64,000 nt of DNA from the NCBI GenBank assembly GCA_016708125.1, contig JADJGF010000001.1:3308001-3372000 (forward strand), in the 5' to 3' direction. This document shows positions 37,209 through 47,355 of this stretch, piece by piece. A model generated the notes under the pieces. The model saw only the letters and a list, made by a program, of their open reading frames with translations, made no database searches and was not told the origin of the DNA. The DNA comes from Ignavibacteriota bacterium. Lineage in GTDB: Bacteria; Bacteroidota; Ignavibacteria; Ignavibacteriales; Melioribacteraceae. How positions within the stretch are numbered: the stretch's first letter is position 1; every line of letters begins with the position of its first letter. The position numbers were made by a program, and so were the translations under genes.

Positions 37209-38609
37209 ATGAACGAAAACGGAAAATTGAGCTTTAAGGAAAAATTTGCATATGGATTTGGAGATTTAGCTTCAGTCCTTTATTGGCAAACTTTTATGTT
37301 ATACCTAACTTATTTTTATACGGATGTTTTTTTAATTCCGGCTGCTGCTGTTGCAACAATGTTTTTATTAAGTAGAATTTGGGATGGAATAAACGATCCG
37401 ATGATGGGAATACTTTCCGATAGAACAAATACAAAGTGGGGACATTTCCGCCCATATTTATTATGGATGTGCGTTCCGTTCGCAATTGCCGGCGTTTTTA
37501 CTTTTACAGTTCCGGATTTAGATGAAGGCGGAAAATTAGTTTGGGCATACGCAACTTTCTTTATAATTATGATGCTATATACTGCAATCAATATTCCTTA
37601 TACTGCTTTGTTAGGTGTAATTACTCCCAACTCAAATGAACGGACTTCAGTTTCTTCATTTAAATTTCTTTTTGCATTTGCTGCCGGAATAATTGTTTCA
37701 GCAACATTGCTTCCGTTGGTTCAAATTTTAGGTGATGGTAATGATGCAAAAGGTTGGCAATCTGCTTTTATAATTTACGGAATTGCCGCAGTTATATTTT
37801 TTCTAATAACTTTTTTTGGAACAAAAGAAAGAGTACTTCCACCTAAAACTCAAAAGTCTTCTATCAAACAAGACTTTTATGAATTAGTTACAAATGGTCC
37901 TTGGTTAATATTACTACTTGCAACAATTTTATTTATTCTTTTTGTTGCGATAAGAAGCAGTGTTACAGTTCACTACTTCAAATATTTCGTCGGAACTCAA
38001 GAAATTACCTTACCATTTATGGATAAAGCTTCATACGATTTTAATGCTATTACGTCAGCATTTAATACAGTTGGACAATTTTCATCTTTTGTTGGTGTCT
38101 TGTTAGTTAGTTTTGTTTCAAATAGAATGGGAAAGAAGAGAACATTTTTTCTTTACTTTGTCGTTGCTGTAATTGGTACAGCCGGATTTTATTTTTGCAA
38201 ACCAGATCAATTAGGTTTGATATTCTTTTTTCAAATAATTGGTTCTTTAACCGGCGGACCATTAAGTGTTTTGGTTTGGGCAATGTACGCAGATACAGCT
38301 GATTATAATGAATGGAAACGCGGAAGAAGAACAACCGGTTTAGTTTTTTCTGCTTCAACAATGTCTCAAAAATTTGGTTGGGCAATTGGATCTTTCGTTG
38401 CATTAAATTTAATGGCACAAGTAGGATTTGAACCAAATCAGGTTCAATCACAAGAAAGTTTAGATGGGTTAGTTTTATTATTCAGTTTAATTCCAGCTGG
38501 GTTTGGAGTTTTGGCAATAATAAGTTTAATATTTTATCCATTAGATGAAAAGAAAGTTTATGAAATTGAAACTGAATTAAAGCAAAGAAGGCAATTAGAA
38601 GAAAGTTAA
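37209..38609 (+). CDS. GPH-family sugar:cation symporter
   Basis: This 466-residue membrane protein of the glycoside-pentoside-hexuronide (MelB) family has twelve hydrophobic segments. The first helix includes EKFAYGFGDLASVLYWQ, followed by the conserved DGINDPMMGILSDRTNTKWGHFRPY (cation-site Asp residues and the family loop). A later DYNEWKRGRRTTGLV is also diagnostic. It imports sugars with Na+ or H+. Its position before a GH130 phosphorylase suggests manno-oligosaccharide or mannosyl-glucose import into the cytosol. Confidence 0.88.
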   Translation: MNENGKLSFKEKFAYGFGDLASVLYWQTFMLYLTYFYTDVFLIPAAAVATMFLLSRIWDGINDPMMGILSDRTNTKWGHFRPYLLWMCVPFAIAGVFTFTVPDLDEGGKLVWAYATFFIIMMLYTAINIPYTALLGVITPNSNERTSVSSFKFLFAFAAGIIVSATLLPLVQILGDGNDAKGWQSAFIIYGIAAVIFFLITFFGTKERVLPPKTQKSSIKQDFYELVTNGPWLILLLATILFILFVAIRSSVTVHYFKYFVGTQEITLPFMDKASYDFNAITSAFNTVGQFSSFVGVLLVSFVSNRMGKKRTFFLYFVVAVIGTAGFYFCKPDQLGLIFFFQIIGSLTGGPLSVLVWAMYADTADYNEWKRGRRTTGLVFSASTMSQKFGWAIGSFVALNLMAQVGFEPNQVQSQESLDGLVLLFSLIPAGFGVLAIISLIFYPLDEKKVYEIETELKQRRQLEES

Positions 38610-38636
38610 ATTTTAAAGTATTATAAAAGGTTAAAA

Positions 38637-39629
38637 ATGGCTTCAACAATTGTGGGTAAAAGTTTACCAAATATTCCTTGGGAAGAAAAACCTAAAAACT
38701 GTAATGATATTATTTGGAGATTCAGCGGAAATCCTATATTAGATTGGAATCCAATTCCCAAAGCGGCAAGAGTTTATAATAGTGCAATTGCTCCATTTAA
38801 TGGAAAATTTGCCGGAGTTTTTAGAGCTGATCAGAAAAATGGTAGAGCAACATTATTTGCTGGCACAAGTGAAGACGGAATTAATATAAATTTGGATTTG
38901 GATCCAATAAATTGGATTGATGAAAATGGAAATCCGAAACCTACAAGTTATGCTTATGATCCAAGAGTTGTAAATGTTGACGGAACTTATTATGTAGTTT
39001 GGTGCGACGATATGAAAGGTCCATCAATTGGATTAGGCAGAACAACAGATTTTAAAACATTTATTCGAATGCCTAATCCGCTTATGCCGTATAACCGAAA
39101 TGGAGTTTTGTTCCCAAGAAAAATTAATGAAAAATATATGTTATTAAGCAGACCGAGCGATACCGGTCATACACCATTTGGAGATATTTACATTAGTGAA
39201 AGTCCGGATTTAATTTATTGGGGAAATCATAAACACGTTATGGGAAAGGGAGGACAAGGCTGGTGGCAAGGAACCAAAATTGGCGCCGGACCAATTCCCA
39301 TCGAAACAAATGATGGTTGGTTACTTTTTTACCATGGAGTTTCCGGAACTTGCAATGGATTTGTTTATAGTTTTGGTGCGGTAATTCTTGATTTGGAAAA
39401 TCCAAGTAAAGTACTTTACAGAACGCGGGATTATTTGTTAACTCCGGAAAAAAATTATGAAACTTCTGGTTTTGTTCCAAATGTAGTTTTTCCATGTGCA
39501 AATTTGTATGATGCAGAAACCGGAAGAATTGCTATTTATTACGGAGCTGCTGATACTTATACTGCAATTGCGTTTACTCAAGTTGATGAATTAATAAACT
39601 ATATTAAAAATAATTCTGAAATTCTTTAA
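38637..39629 (+). CDS. GH130 beta-1,4-mannoside phosphorylase (short, manno-oligosaccharide type)
   Basis: This 330-residue five-bladed beta-propeller enzyme has no signal peptide. GH130 motifs are RVYNSAIAPFNGKFAGVFR, YDPRVV with the likely catalytic D108, GHTPFGDIY, and HGVSGTCNGFVYSFGAVILD. The length and motif set fit the GH130_2-like group, which phosphorolyses beta-1,4-mannooligosaccharides or Man-GlcNAc to mannose-1-phosphate. Subfamily is inferred. It lies 27 nt after the symporter, which supports import followed by phosphorolysis. Confidence 0.82.
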   Translation: MASTIVGKSLPNIPWEEKPKNCNDIIWRFSGNPILDWNPIPKAARVYNSAIAPFNGKFAGVFRADQKNGRATLFAGTSEDGININLDLDPINWIDENGNPKPTSYAYDPRVVNVDGTYYVVWCDDMKGPSIGLGRTTDFKTFIRMPNPLMPYNRNGVLFPRKINEKYMLLSRPSDTGHTPFGDIYISESPDLIYWGNHKHVMGKGGQGWWQGTKIGAGPIPIETNDGWLLFYHGVSGTCNGFVYSFGAVILDLENPSKVLYRTRDYLLTPEKNYETSGFVPNVVFPCANLYDAETGRIAIYYGAADTYTAIAFTQVDELINYIKNNSEIL

Positions 39630-39656
39630 AACAATTGGAAATATTTTAGGTGCAAA

Positions 39657-42065
39657 ATGAAAATCAACAATTTTAAAAAAAATTTTATTCAAACAATTTT
39701 TATTCTAATTTTTATTACAAATTTATCGAATGCGCAAATTTCGTATAATTCACCGGATCAAAATCAATCTTTGTTAAATGAACCGATTGATATTAGCGGA
39801 GACTTTAGAAATTTTTCGAATACTTATTATGTGGCAGATAGCTTATCGGAATTTGATCCAATAACCGGAAATGGTAAAATTAAATATTTACGACACGAAT
39901 ATGTTACGAGATTTGCATTCAATAATATTATGTCAAATTTGGAGCCGGTGGTTGCTAATGAATTTCCATCGATTGAATATGAATCTGCACCGGAACTTCC
40001 ATTCTCAATAGAATTTGTTTCGGCAAAAACTATTAGAATAAAAATTATTTCAAGATTCCAAGTTAAACCAAATGAAGAATCTTTAATGCTGGTAAATGGT
40101 TTTGCGCCAATAGATAAAAAATCTTGGAAGTATAATAAAATTGCCGGAGGTCATTCATACAAAAGTGAATTTGGGACGATTAAAATTTTTGAACATCCTT
40201 GGTACATTAAAGTATTTGATATGAATGGAAAATTACTTATAAACACTTTAACAAAATTGGATGATGCAAAAACTTATATTCCTTTGCTTCCATTTTCATT
40301 TGTAAGACGAGCTTCAGATTATTCTACAAGTGTTGCCGCTGTTTTTTCACTTTCTCCAAATGAAGGAATTTACGGATGCGGTGAATCATTTACAGAATTT
40401 AATAAACGCGGACAAAAAGTTGTTTTGTGGACAGACGATGCAAATGGCGTTCAAAATGAAACTATGTATAAACCAATTCCGTTTTTTATGAGCAGCAGAG
40501 GGTATGGAATATTTATGCACACTTCCTCGCCAATTACTTGTGATTTCGGAAAGTATTATAAGGAAGCGACTACCTTAATGATTGGTGATGATGTTGCAGA
40601 TCTTTTTATTTTTCTCGGAAAGCCAAAGGACATTTTAAATGAATACACAAATTTAACCGGAAAACCGGCAATGCCGCCTTTGTGGTCATTTGGTTTTTGG
40701 ATGAGCAGAATTACATATTTTTCTGAAGTAGACGGAAGAACTGTTGTAAATAAATTACGTGAAAATAAAATTCCCACAGATGTTCTTCACTTCGATACCG
40801 GCTGGTTCGAAACTGATTGGAGATGTGATTATCAATTTTCAAAATCAAGGTTTAAAGATGCAAAAAAAATGATTTTAGATTTTAAAGAAGATGGAATTCA
40901 AACTTGCTTATGGCAGCTTCCTTATTTTGTTCCAAAGAATTCTTTATTTCCGGAAATAATTGCAAAGGGTTTATTTGTAAAAGATCAAAAAGGAAATCTT
41001 CCTTACGAAGATGCTGTTTTAGATTTTTCGAATCCGGAAACTGTAAAGTGGTATCAAGAAAAAATTGGCGGATTGTTGGATCAAGGAGTTGGAGTAATTA
41101 AAGTTGATTTTGGCGAAGCTGCGCCAGCTAACGGTATTTATCATTCTGGCAAATCCGGATTTTATGAACATAATTTATATCCCCTAAGATATAATAAAAC
41201 GGTTGCAGAGGTTACAAAACAAAAAACCGGTGAAACGATAATTTGGGCAAGAAGTACTTGGGCTGGAAGTCAGCGTTACCCGTTACATTGGGGCGGTGAT
41301 GCGGAAAATACAAACTCTGCAATGGCTGCAACTTTAAGAGGTGGATTATCTCTTGGTCTTTCCGGATTTAGTTTTTGGTCACATGATATTGGTGGATTTG
41401 TAAATAAAAAACCGGAAGATCTTTACAGAAGATGGATACCTTTTGGAATGTTAACATCACACACACGAAGTCATGGAAACCCTCCTACAGAACCTTGGGA
41501 ATACGGTAATGATTTTATGAATGCCTTCCGTAATGCTGATAATATGAGATACAAATTAATGCCGTATATTTATGCTCAAGCAAAAGAATGCACAGAGAAA
41601 GGTTTGCCAATGCTTCGAGCGTTATTTGTAGAATTCCCCGATGATCCCGGAACATGGTTAGTTGACGATCAATATTTGTTTGGTTCAGATTTGCTTGTTG
41701 CTCCTTTGTTTGAAAATGTAAAAAGTAGAAATGTTTATCTTCCTCAAGGAAATTGGATTGATTATCAAACTGAGAAAGTTTATACTTCCGGTTGGTACAA
41801 TATTGAAGCCGGTGAAATTCCAATTGTAGTTCTTGTAAAAGACGGGACAATTATTCCTCATATTGAATTAGTTCAATCAACAGCGCAAATGGATTGGTCA
41901 AAAATAGAATTAAAAGTTTTTTCTGAGAAATCTGACAATGCAGAAGGAATAATTTATTTACCAAACGATCCATCAATAAAAAAAATTGCAGCCAAAAAAG
42001 TTAATGGAAAATTTGTTTTGGATAGTGATCCTTATATCGGAAAAGTAAAGTTTGAGATAAATTAA
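39657..42065 (+). CDS. Exported GH31 alpha-xylosidase-like enzyme
   Basis: This 802-residue precursor has a signal peptide ending near LSNAQ. The GH31 barrel shows VLHFDTGWFETDW, the nucleophile D484 in IKVDFGEAAP and the acid/base D548 in HWGGDAENTNSAM, followed by GLSGFSFWSHDIGGF. This pattern is that of YicI-type alpha-xylosidases, so xyloglucan side chains are a likely target. Other alpha-glycosidases of GH31 cannot be excluded. It probably acts in the periplasm. It lies 27 nt downstream of the GH130 gene. Confidence 0.85.
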   Translation: MKINNFKKNFIQTIFILIFITNLSNAQISYNSPDQNQSLLNEPIDISGDFRNFSNTYYVADSLSEFDPITGNGKIKYLRHEYVTRFAFNNIMSNLEPVVANEFPSIEYESAPELPFSIEFVSAKTIRIKIISRFQVKPNEESLMLVNGFAPIDKKSWKYNKIAGGHSYKSEFGTIKIFEHPWYIKVFDMNGKLLINTLTKLDDAKTYIPLLPFSFVRRASDYSTSVAAVFSLSPNEGIYGCGESFTEFNKRGQKVVLWTDDANGVQNETMYKPIPFFMSSRGYGIFMHTSSPITCDFGKYYKEATTLMIGDDVADLFIFLGKPKDILNEYTNLTGKPAMPPLWSFGFWMSRITYFSEVDGRTVVNKLRENKIPTDVLHFDTGWFETDWRCDYQFSKSRFKDAKKMILDFKEDGIQTCLWQLPYFVPKNSLFPEIIAKGLFVKDQKGNLPYEDAVLDFSNPETVKWYQEKIGGLLDQGVGVIKVDFGEAAPANGIYHSGKSGFYEHNLYPLRYNKTVAEVTKQKTGETIIWARSTWAGSQRYPLHWGGDAENTNSAMAATLRGGLSLGLSGFSFWSHDIGGFVNKKPEDLYRRWIPFGMLTSHTRSHGNPPTEPWEYGNDFMNAFRNADNMRYKLMPYIYAQAKECTEKGLPMLRALFVEFPDDPGTWLVDDQYLFGSDLLVAPLFENVKSRNVYLPQGNWIDYQTEKVYTSGWYNIEAGEIPIVVLVKDGTIIPHIELVQSTAQMDWSKIELKVFSEKSDNAEGIIYLPNDPSIKKIAAKKVNGKFVLDSDPYIGKVKFEIN

Positions 42066-42110
42066 AATCGTCTGTTAAAAATCTTTATTTGAACATTTGA
42101 AGATGAAAAA

Positions 42111-44531
42111 ATGAAAAAAATAATTCTCATAATACTTTTTAGCTTTATTTCAGTGCAAATATTTTCTTCAGAATATAAGAATTTTAATTTTGATTGGAAA
42201 TTTTCAAAAGGAAATTTTCCCAAGGCAGAAAATATTTATTTTGATGATTCAGATTGGCAAAGTGTAAATGTGCCTCACGATTGGGCAATTTATGGACCTT
42301 TAGATAAAATGGGCGATCCAGAAACTGCAAAGCTTCCATGGAAAGGTGAAGGCTGGTACAGAAAAATATTTAAAATGGAAAAAGCTTTAGAGGGCAAAAA
42401 AATATTCTTCATTTTTGATGGAGTGATGGCCTTTCCAAAAATTTATATAAATGGTAAACTTGCTTATCAATGGGATTACGGATACAACTCATTTCATTTT
42501 GATGCAACAAATTTTATAAAATTCGGTGAAGAAAATTTAATTGCGGTTTATGTTGATACAAGAAATCATGAAAGTCGCTGGTATCCCGGAGCCGGAATTT
42601 ATAGAAAAGTTCAAATGATAATTTCCGATCCAATTCACATTAATATTTGGGGTACAAATATCTCAACACCCAAAGCCAGTATGGAAAATACTGATGTGAG
42701 AACTTTTACAAAAATTACAAATAGCAATAAATCCGAAGAAAAAATTATTCTAAAATCTTTAGTTATTGATCCAAACGGAAATGAAATTTTTCAGGAAATT
42801 GATACTTCACAATTTAAAGGTGAATATGAATTTGAGCAATGGTTTAGATTTCCAAATCCAAAATTGTGGGATGTTGAAAATCCAAATTTATATTCTCTTA
42901 AATCAATTGTTATTGTAAATAATAGAATTGTTGATACATTAACTTCAAGATTTGGAATTCGTTCAATCAAATTTACTGCAGATGATGGTTTTCATCTGAA
43001 TGTAAAAAGAGTAAGGTTGCAAGGAGTCTGTCTTCATCAAGATCATGGACCGTTAGGTTCTGCATTTAATAAAAGAGCGATGGAAAGACAGCTTGAAATA
43101 TTGAAAGATATGGGATGCAACGCTATTAGAACAAGTCACAATATACCCGCTCCGGAATTATTGGATCTTTGTGATGAAATGGGATTCCTTGTTATTGATG
43201 AAGCATTTGATAAGTGGGATAAAAAAGGTGATTTGCTTGATGATAAAGATTTTAATGAATGGGCTGAAAGAAATATTACAAATTTTATTTTAAGAGATAG
43301 AAATCATCCGTCCATAATTCTTTGGAGTATTGGAAATGAAATGTGGGAAATTGGTGCAAACACTCACGGAAGTTATAATAAATTAGTTGAGATGATAAGC
43401 CATTATAGAAAGCTTGATCCAACTCGACCAATAACAATGGTCGATGCCGATGTGGAAAGTGTAAAGTGGCATTTTAATCAACTTGTAGATGTTCATTCAT
43501 GGAATTACAGCAGACGTTATGAAAGCGCAAGAAAAGCTGATCCGAGTAAATGTGTAATTATTACTGAATCAGCATCAACAGTTAGTACACGTGGATATTA
43601 CACTTTTCCGCTTCCAGAGAAAAAAGATGATTTTTATTTGAATGATTTACAAATTAGTTCTTATGATATGAATTCTCCTTGGTGGGCAGAACCGGCAGAG
43701 CAAGATTTTGCTTGGCAAGAAGAGGATAAATTTGTTGCTGGTGAATTTGTCTGGACCGGATTTGATTATTTAGGTGAGCCAACTCCTTATAATTATTTTT
43801 TAACTGAACAAGGAATAATTAGCAAAAAAAAAACCGCAGTGAGTTCATATTTTGGTATAATTGATTTGTGTGGAATTCCTAAGGATCGATATTACATTTA
43901 CAGAAGTCATTGGCTGCCTAATGAAAAAACAATTCACATTTTACCGCATTGGAATTGGAAAGGAAAGGAAGGTGAAATTATTCCGGTTCACGTACATACA
44001 AATGCTGATTATGGCGAATTATTTTTAAATGGAAAATCATTAGGAAAGAAATTTAAAATTCCTCAATCAGAAAATATTTTTGAAAAATATAGATTAATGT
44101 GGAACGATGTGAAATATGAATCCGGTGAATTAAAAGTTGTAGTATATAAAGATGAAAAATATTATGGAGAAAAAATATTAAAAACCGCTGATGAGTCTTA
44201 TTCTATTCGGTTAACTCCGGATAGAACAAATCTTAATTCTGGCGGAGAAGATTTATCATATATTTTAATTGAAGCATTGGATAAAAATGGAAATTTAACT
44301 CCGCTTGCAGAAAATGAAATTAATTTTGAAATATCCGATAACGCAGAAATAGCGGGAGTTGGAAACGGAAATCCTCAAAGTTATAATCAATTCAAATCAA
44401 ATAAAGTTAAGTTATTTTATGGAAAAGCTATGTTGATTCTTACATCCATAAAAGATAAAAAAGGGAAAATTAAAATTTTAGCAAAGTCAAAAGGATTGAA
44501 AGATTTTGGTATAAAATTATTTGTAGAATAA
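42111..44531 (+). CDS. Exported GH2 beta-galactosidase/beta-mannosidase-family enzyme
   Basis: This 806-residue precursor has a signal peptide ending near QIFSS. The order is a sugar-binding domain (NVPHDWAIYGPL, GEGWYRKIF), an immunoglobulin-like domain (about 185-290), and a TIM barrel with GVCLHQDHG, AIRTSHN, acid/base E410 in WSIGNEMWE and nucleophile E486 in IITESAST. FVWTGFDYLGEPTPY and C-terminal beta domains follow. The pattern suits GH2 beta-galactosidases of Bacteroidota. Given the locus, galactose removal from galactoglucomannan or xyloglucan is plausible, and beta-mannosidase is an alternative. Confidence 0.85.
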   Translation: MKKIILIILFSFISVQIFSSEYKNFNFDWKFSKGNFPKAENIYFDDSDWQSVNVPHDWAIYGPLDKMGDPETAKLPWKGEGWYRKIFKMEKALEGKKIFFIFDGVMAFPKIYINGKLAYQWDYGYNSFHFDATNFIKFGEENLIAVYVDTRNHESRWYPGAGIYRKVQMIISDPIHINIWGTNISTPKASMENTDVRTFTKITNSNKSEEKIILKSLVIDPNGNEIFQEIDTSQFKGEYEFEQWFRFPNPKLWDVENPNLYSLKSIVIVNNRIVDTLTSRFGIRSIKFTADDGFHLNVKRVRLQGVCLHQDHGPLGSAFNKRAMERQLEILKDMGCNAIRTSHNIPAPELLDLCDEMGFLVIDEAFDKWDKKGDLLDDKDFNEWAERNITNFILRDRNHPSIILWSIGNEMWEIGANTHGSYNKLVEMISHYRKLDPTRPITMVDADVESVKWHFNQLVDVHSWNYSRRYESARKADPSKCVIITESASTVSTRGYYTFPLPEKKDDFYLNDLQISSYDMNSPWWAEPAEQDFAWQEEDKFVAGEFVWTGFDYLGEPTPYNYFLTEQGIISKKKTAVSSYFGIIDLCGIPKDRYYIYRSHWLPNEKTIHILPHWNWKGKEGEIIPVHVHTNADYGELFLNGKSLGKKFKIPQSENIFEKYRLMWNDVKYESGELKVVVYKDEKYYGEKILKTADESYSIRLTPDRTNLNSGGEDLSYILIEALDKNGNLTPLAENEINFEISDNAEIAGVGNGNPQSYNQFKSNKVKLFYGKAMLILTSIKDKKGKIKILAKSKGLKDFGIKLFVE

Positions 44532-44635
44532 ATTTGAAGAATAATTAATAATTACAATTTTTTACTTTCTAAATTATTTAAGTAATATTTTTAGCAACAG
44601 AATATTTAAACACTCCTAAAAATTACGGTAAATTA

Positions 44636-47275
44636 TTGAAAACAAAATTAGTTCTCATATACTTCGGGATATTATTCAATTCGCTTTTTCCATTTTCATC
44701 AAAAGATTCTACCAATTCAGATTCTGTAAAATTTAATTCAACAAATAACAAAAGAACCTATGTTACTGAAAGATTAAATACAGATAAACCCAATATTGAT
44801 GGTAAGTTTGATGATGAATGCTGGCAAGGAGGAAATTGGGCTGGTAATTTTGTCCAGTGGATTCCTAATGAAGGTGCAAAACCTTCACAAGAAACCCAAA
44901 TTAAAATTCTTTACGATGATAAAAGTATTTATGTTGCAATTAGAGCATTTGATAATGAACCAAATAAAATCAGCAGAAGATCAGACCGAAGAGATGAATT
45001 TCATGGAGATATTGTAGGAATTAGTTTTGATAGTTATCATGATCATAGAACAGCTTTTGAATTTGATTTAACTGCCGGCGGGCAAAAAATTGATTTGTTG
45101 TTATACAATCCATCAAATTGGGATGTTAACTGGAATGCCGTATGGAAAGGTGAAGTTGGTTTTGAAGATTCTGCATGGACTGCAGAATTTGAAATTCCAT
45201 TTAGTCAATTAAGATTTAGTGATGAGCCTGAGCAAATTTGGGGAATGCATTGCTGGAGATGGATTGACCGATTTCAGGAAGAAAGTGATTGGGAACCGCA
45301 ATCATCAAAAGGTGCCGGAATTATTTATCAGTTTGGTGAGCTTCATGGTTTATATAATTTAACAAATAAACCTCCAATTGAATTGATGCCTTATGTATTG
45401 GGAGAAATTAATACATTTAAAAAAGATTTAAATAATCCGTTCAAAAAAAATGGAAGAGAATTTTTAGGCAACGCCGGATTTGATGCAAAGATTGGTTTAT
45501 CAAATAATTACACTTTGGATTTAACAATCAATCCGGATTTTGGACAAGTTGAAGCTGATCCATCAGTAATTAATTTAACTGCTTTCGAAACTTTCTATGA
45601 TGAAAAAAGACCATTTTTTCTGGAAGGTAAAAATATTTTCGATTTTAATTTTGATGGGAGCACACTTTTTTATAGCAGAAGAATTGGACACAAACCATCT
45701 TATTTCCCAAATTTACAAAATGATGAATATATTGAATATCCAAAAAATACTTCAATATTAAGTTCATTGAAATTAAGCGGAAAATCTGCAGATGGCTTAG
45801 CAATTGGAGTTCTTCAAAGTTTAACGGCGAAAGAAGAAGCAGAAATATCTCAAAATTTAAATGAAAGAAAAGTTGATGTAGAACCGCTAACCAATTATCT
45901 ACTACTTCGTTTGCAGAAAGATTATAGCGCTGGAAATACAGTTTTGGGCGGAATTGCGACTTCCACAAATAGATTTATTAAAAGTGATAATTTGAAAATT
46001 TTGCATACAAATTCTTACACAGGCGGAATTGATTTTTTGAAGTATTGGAATAACAAGGAATATTTTGTTGATCTAAAATTTATTGGGAGTTATTTGGATG
46101 GAAGTGAAGCATCTATTAATAACTTGCAAAAATCTTCGGCTCGGTATTTTCAAAGGCCAGATGCATCACATTTAAATTTTGATGAGAATTCGGAATATTT
46201 ATCTGGACATGGCGGGTATTTTAAAATTGGAAAAGGAAGCGGTGATCTTTGGCGTTATTCCGCTGATGTGTCTTGGCGTTCGCCTGGGCTTGAACTAAAC
46301 GACATGGGTTATATAAATCTTGTTGATTTAATTAAAGAGAAAAATTCTATTTCATACTTTTCAGTACAGCCAAATGCTATTTCCAGAAATTATAAAATAA
46401 ATTTTAATCAATTTAATAATTGGGATTTTGGTTTTAATCATCTTTCATCTGGCGCTGATTTGAGTTTATATTTTGAGTTCTTGAATAAATGGACAACTTT
46501 AACTTCCTTAAGTTTTACTTCGCAAAAATTAGATACGCGAATTTTACGCGGCGGTAATGCAATGATTTTACCGAGTGAATGGAGTGGAAGTATTTATTTC
46601 AGAACAGATCCATCAATAAAATTTCTTGCTGATTTAAATTTTCAATATTCAAAAGCAAATGAAAATAGATTTGAAAATTATTATTTACAGCCAGGTATTA
46701 CTTTGCAGCCAATGAATACTTTGAAAATATCTTTCAGTTTGAATTTTTATAAAAATAGAGATGAATTGCAATTTATTGAAAACAAAAAAATTAATGAAGA
46801 TGTTAAATATATTTTAGGCGAAATAAATCAGAAAAATTTTGGTGCAACTTTTAGATTTGATTATAACATTACTTCAGAATTATCAATTCAGTATTATGGA
46901 AGTCCTTTTGTATCTATTGGAAAATATTCTGACTTTAAAGTTGTGACAAATTCAAAAGCATCAAATTATAAAGATAGAATTTCTAATTTAATTACAAATT
47001 CTAATGAAAATCATTATGATGTAATAAATAGTTCCTCAAATCAAGTTGAATACAGTTTTGAAAATCCGGATTTCAACTTTATTGAATTCAGATCAAATTT
47101 GGTACTTCGATGGGAATATCGGGCTGGTTCACAAATTTATTTTGTTTGGTCGCAAGAAAGAAATAATTATTTACTTTCCGGAAATCAATCGGTGAATAAT
47201 GCTTTTGAGAATTTGGGTAAGTTATACCCAAATAATATTTATTTACTAAAATTTAATTATTGGTTAGATATTTAA
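44636..47275 (+). CDS. DUF5916 protein with CBM9-like N-terminal domain
   Basis: In this 879-residue exported protein a TTG start gives a signal peptide (LVLIYFGILFNSLFPFSS). Residues 42-220 match the CBM9-like fold seen in DUF5916 proteins: PNIDGKFDDECWQGG, YVAIRAFDNEP and AEFEIPFSQLRF. The remainder is rich in alternating strands with motifs such as DLTINPDFGQVEADPSVIN and EKRPFFLEG. These are typical of DUF5916 and consistent with an outer-membrane beta-barrel ending in an aromatic strand. The function of the family is unknown. Here it may bind or pass oligosaccharides. Confidence 0.78.
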   Translation: MKTKLVLIYFGILFNSLFPFSSKDSTNSDSVKFNSTNNKRTYVTERLNTDKPNIDGKFDDECWQGGNWAGNFVQWIPNEGAKPSQETQIKILYDDKSIYVAIRAFDNEPNKISRRSDRRDEFHGDIVGISFDSYHDHRTAFEFDLTAGGQKIDLLLYNPSNWDVNWNAVWKGEVGFEDSAWTAEFEIPFSQLRFSDEPEQIWGMHCWRWIDRFQEESDWEPQSSKGAGIIYQFGELHGLYNLTNKPPIELMPYVLGEINTFKKDLNNPFKKNGREFLGNAGFDAKIGLSNNYTLDLTINPDFGQVEADPSVINLTAFETFYDEKRPFFLEGKNIFDFNFDGSTLFYSRRIGHKPSYFPNLQNDEYIEYPKNTSILSSLKLSGKSADGLAIGVLQSLTAKEEAEISQNLNERKVDVEPLTNYLLLRLQKDYSAGNTVLGGIATSTNRFIKSDNLKILHTNSYTGGIDFLKYWNNKEYFVDLKFIGSYLDGSEASINNLQKSSARYFQRPDASHLNFDENSEYLSGHGGYFKIGKGSGDLWRYSADVSWRSPGLELNDMGYINLVDLIKEKNSISYFSVQPNAISRNYKINFNQFNNWDFGFNHLSSGADLSLYFEFLNKWTTLTSLSFTSQKLDTRILRGGNAMILPSEWSGSIYFRTDPSIKFLADLNFQYSKANENRFENYYLQPGITLQPMNTLKISFSLNFYKNRDELQFIENKKINEDVKYILGEINQKNFGATFRFDYNITSELSIQYYGSPFVSIGKYSDFKVVTNSKASNYKDRISNLITNSNENHYDVINSSSNQVEYSFENPDFNFIEFRSNLVLRWEYRAGSQIYFVWSQERNNYLLSGNQSVNNAFENLGKLYPNNIYLLKFNYWLDI

Positions 47276-47355
47276 AATTTAACAATAAAATTATTTTGCT
47301 ATTATTCTATTAATTAAAAACAATATGTAAACGTAAAATTTATTTTTGGATCGCA

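Noticed and set aside
38107..38451. 114-codon minus-strand frame
   Set aside because: It is antisense to the GPH symporter gene and has a low-complexity composition.
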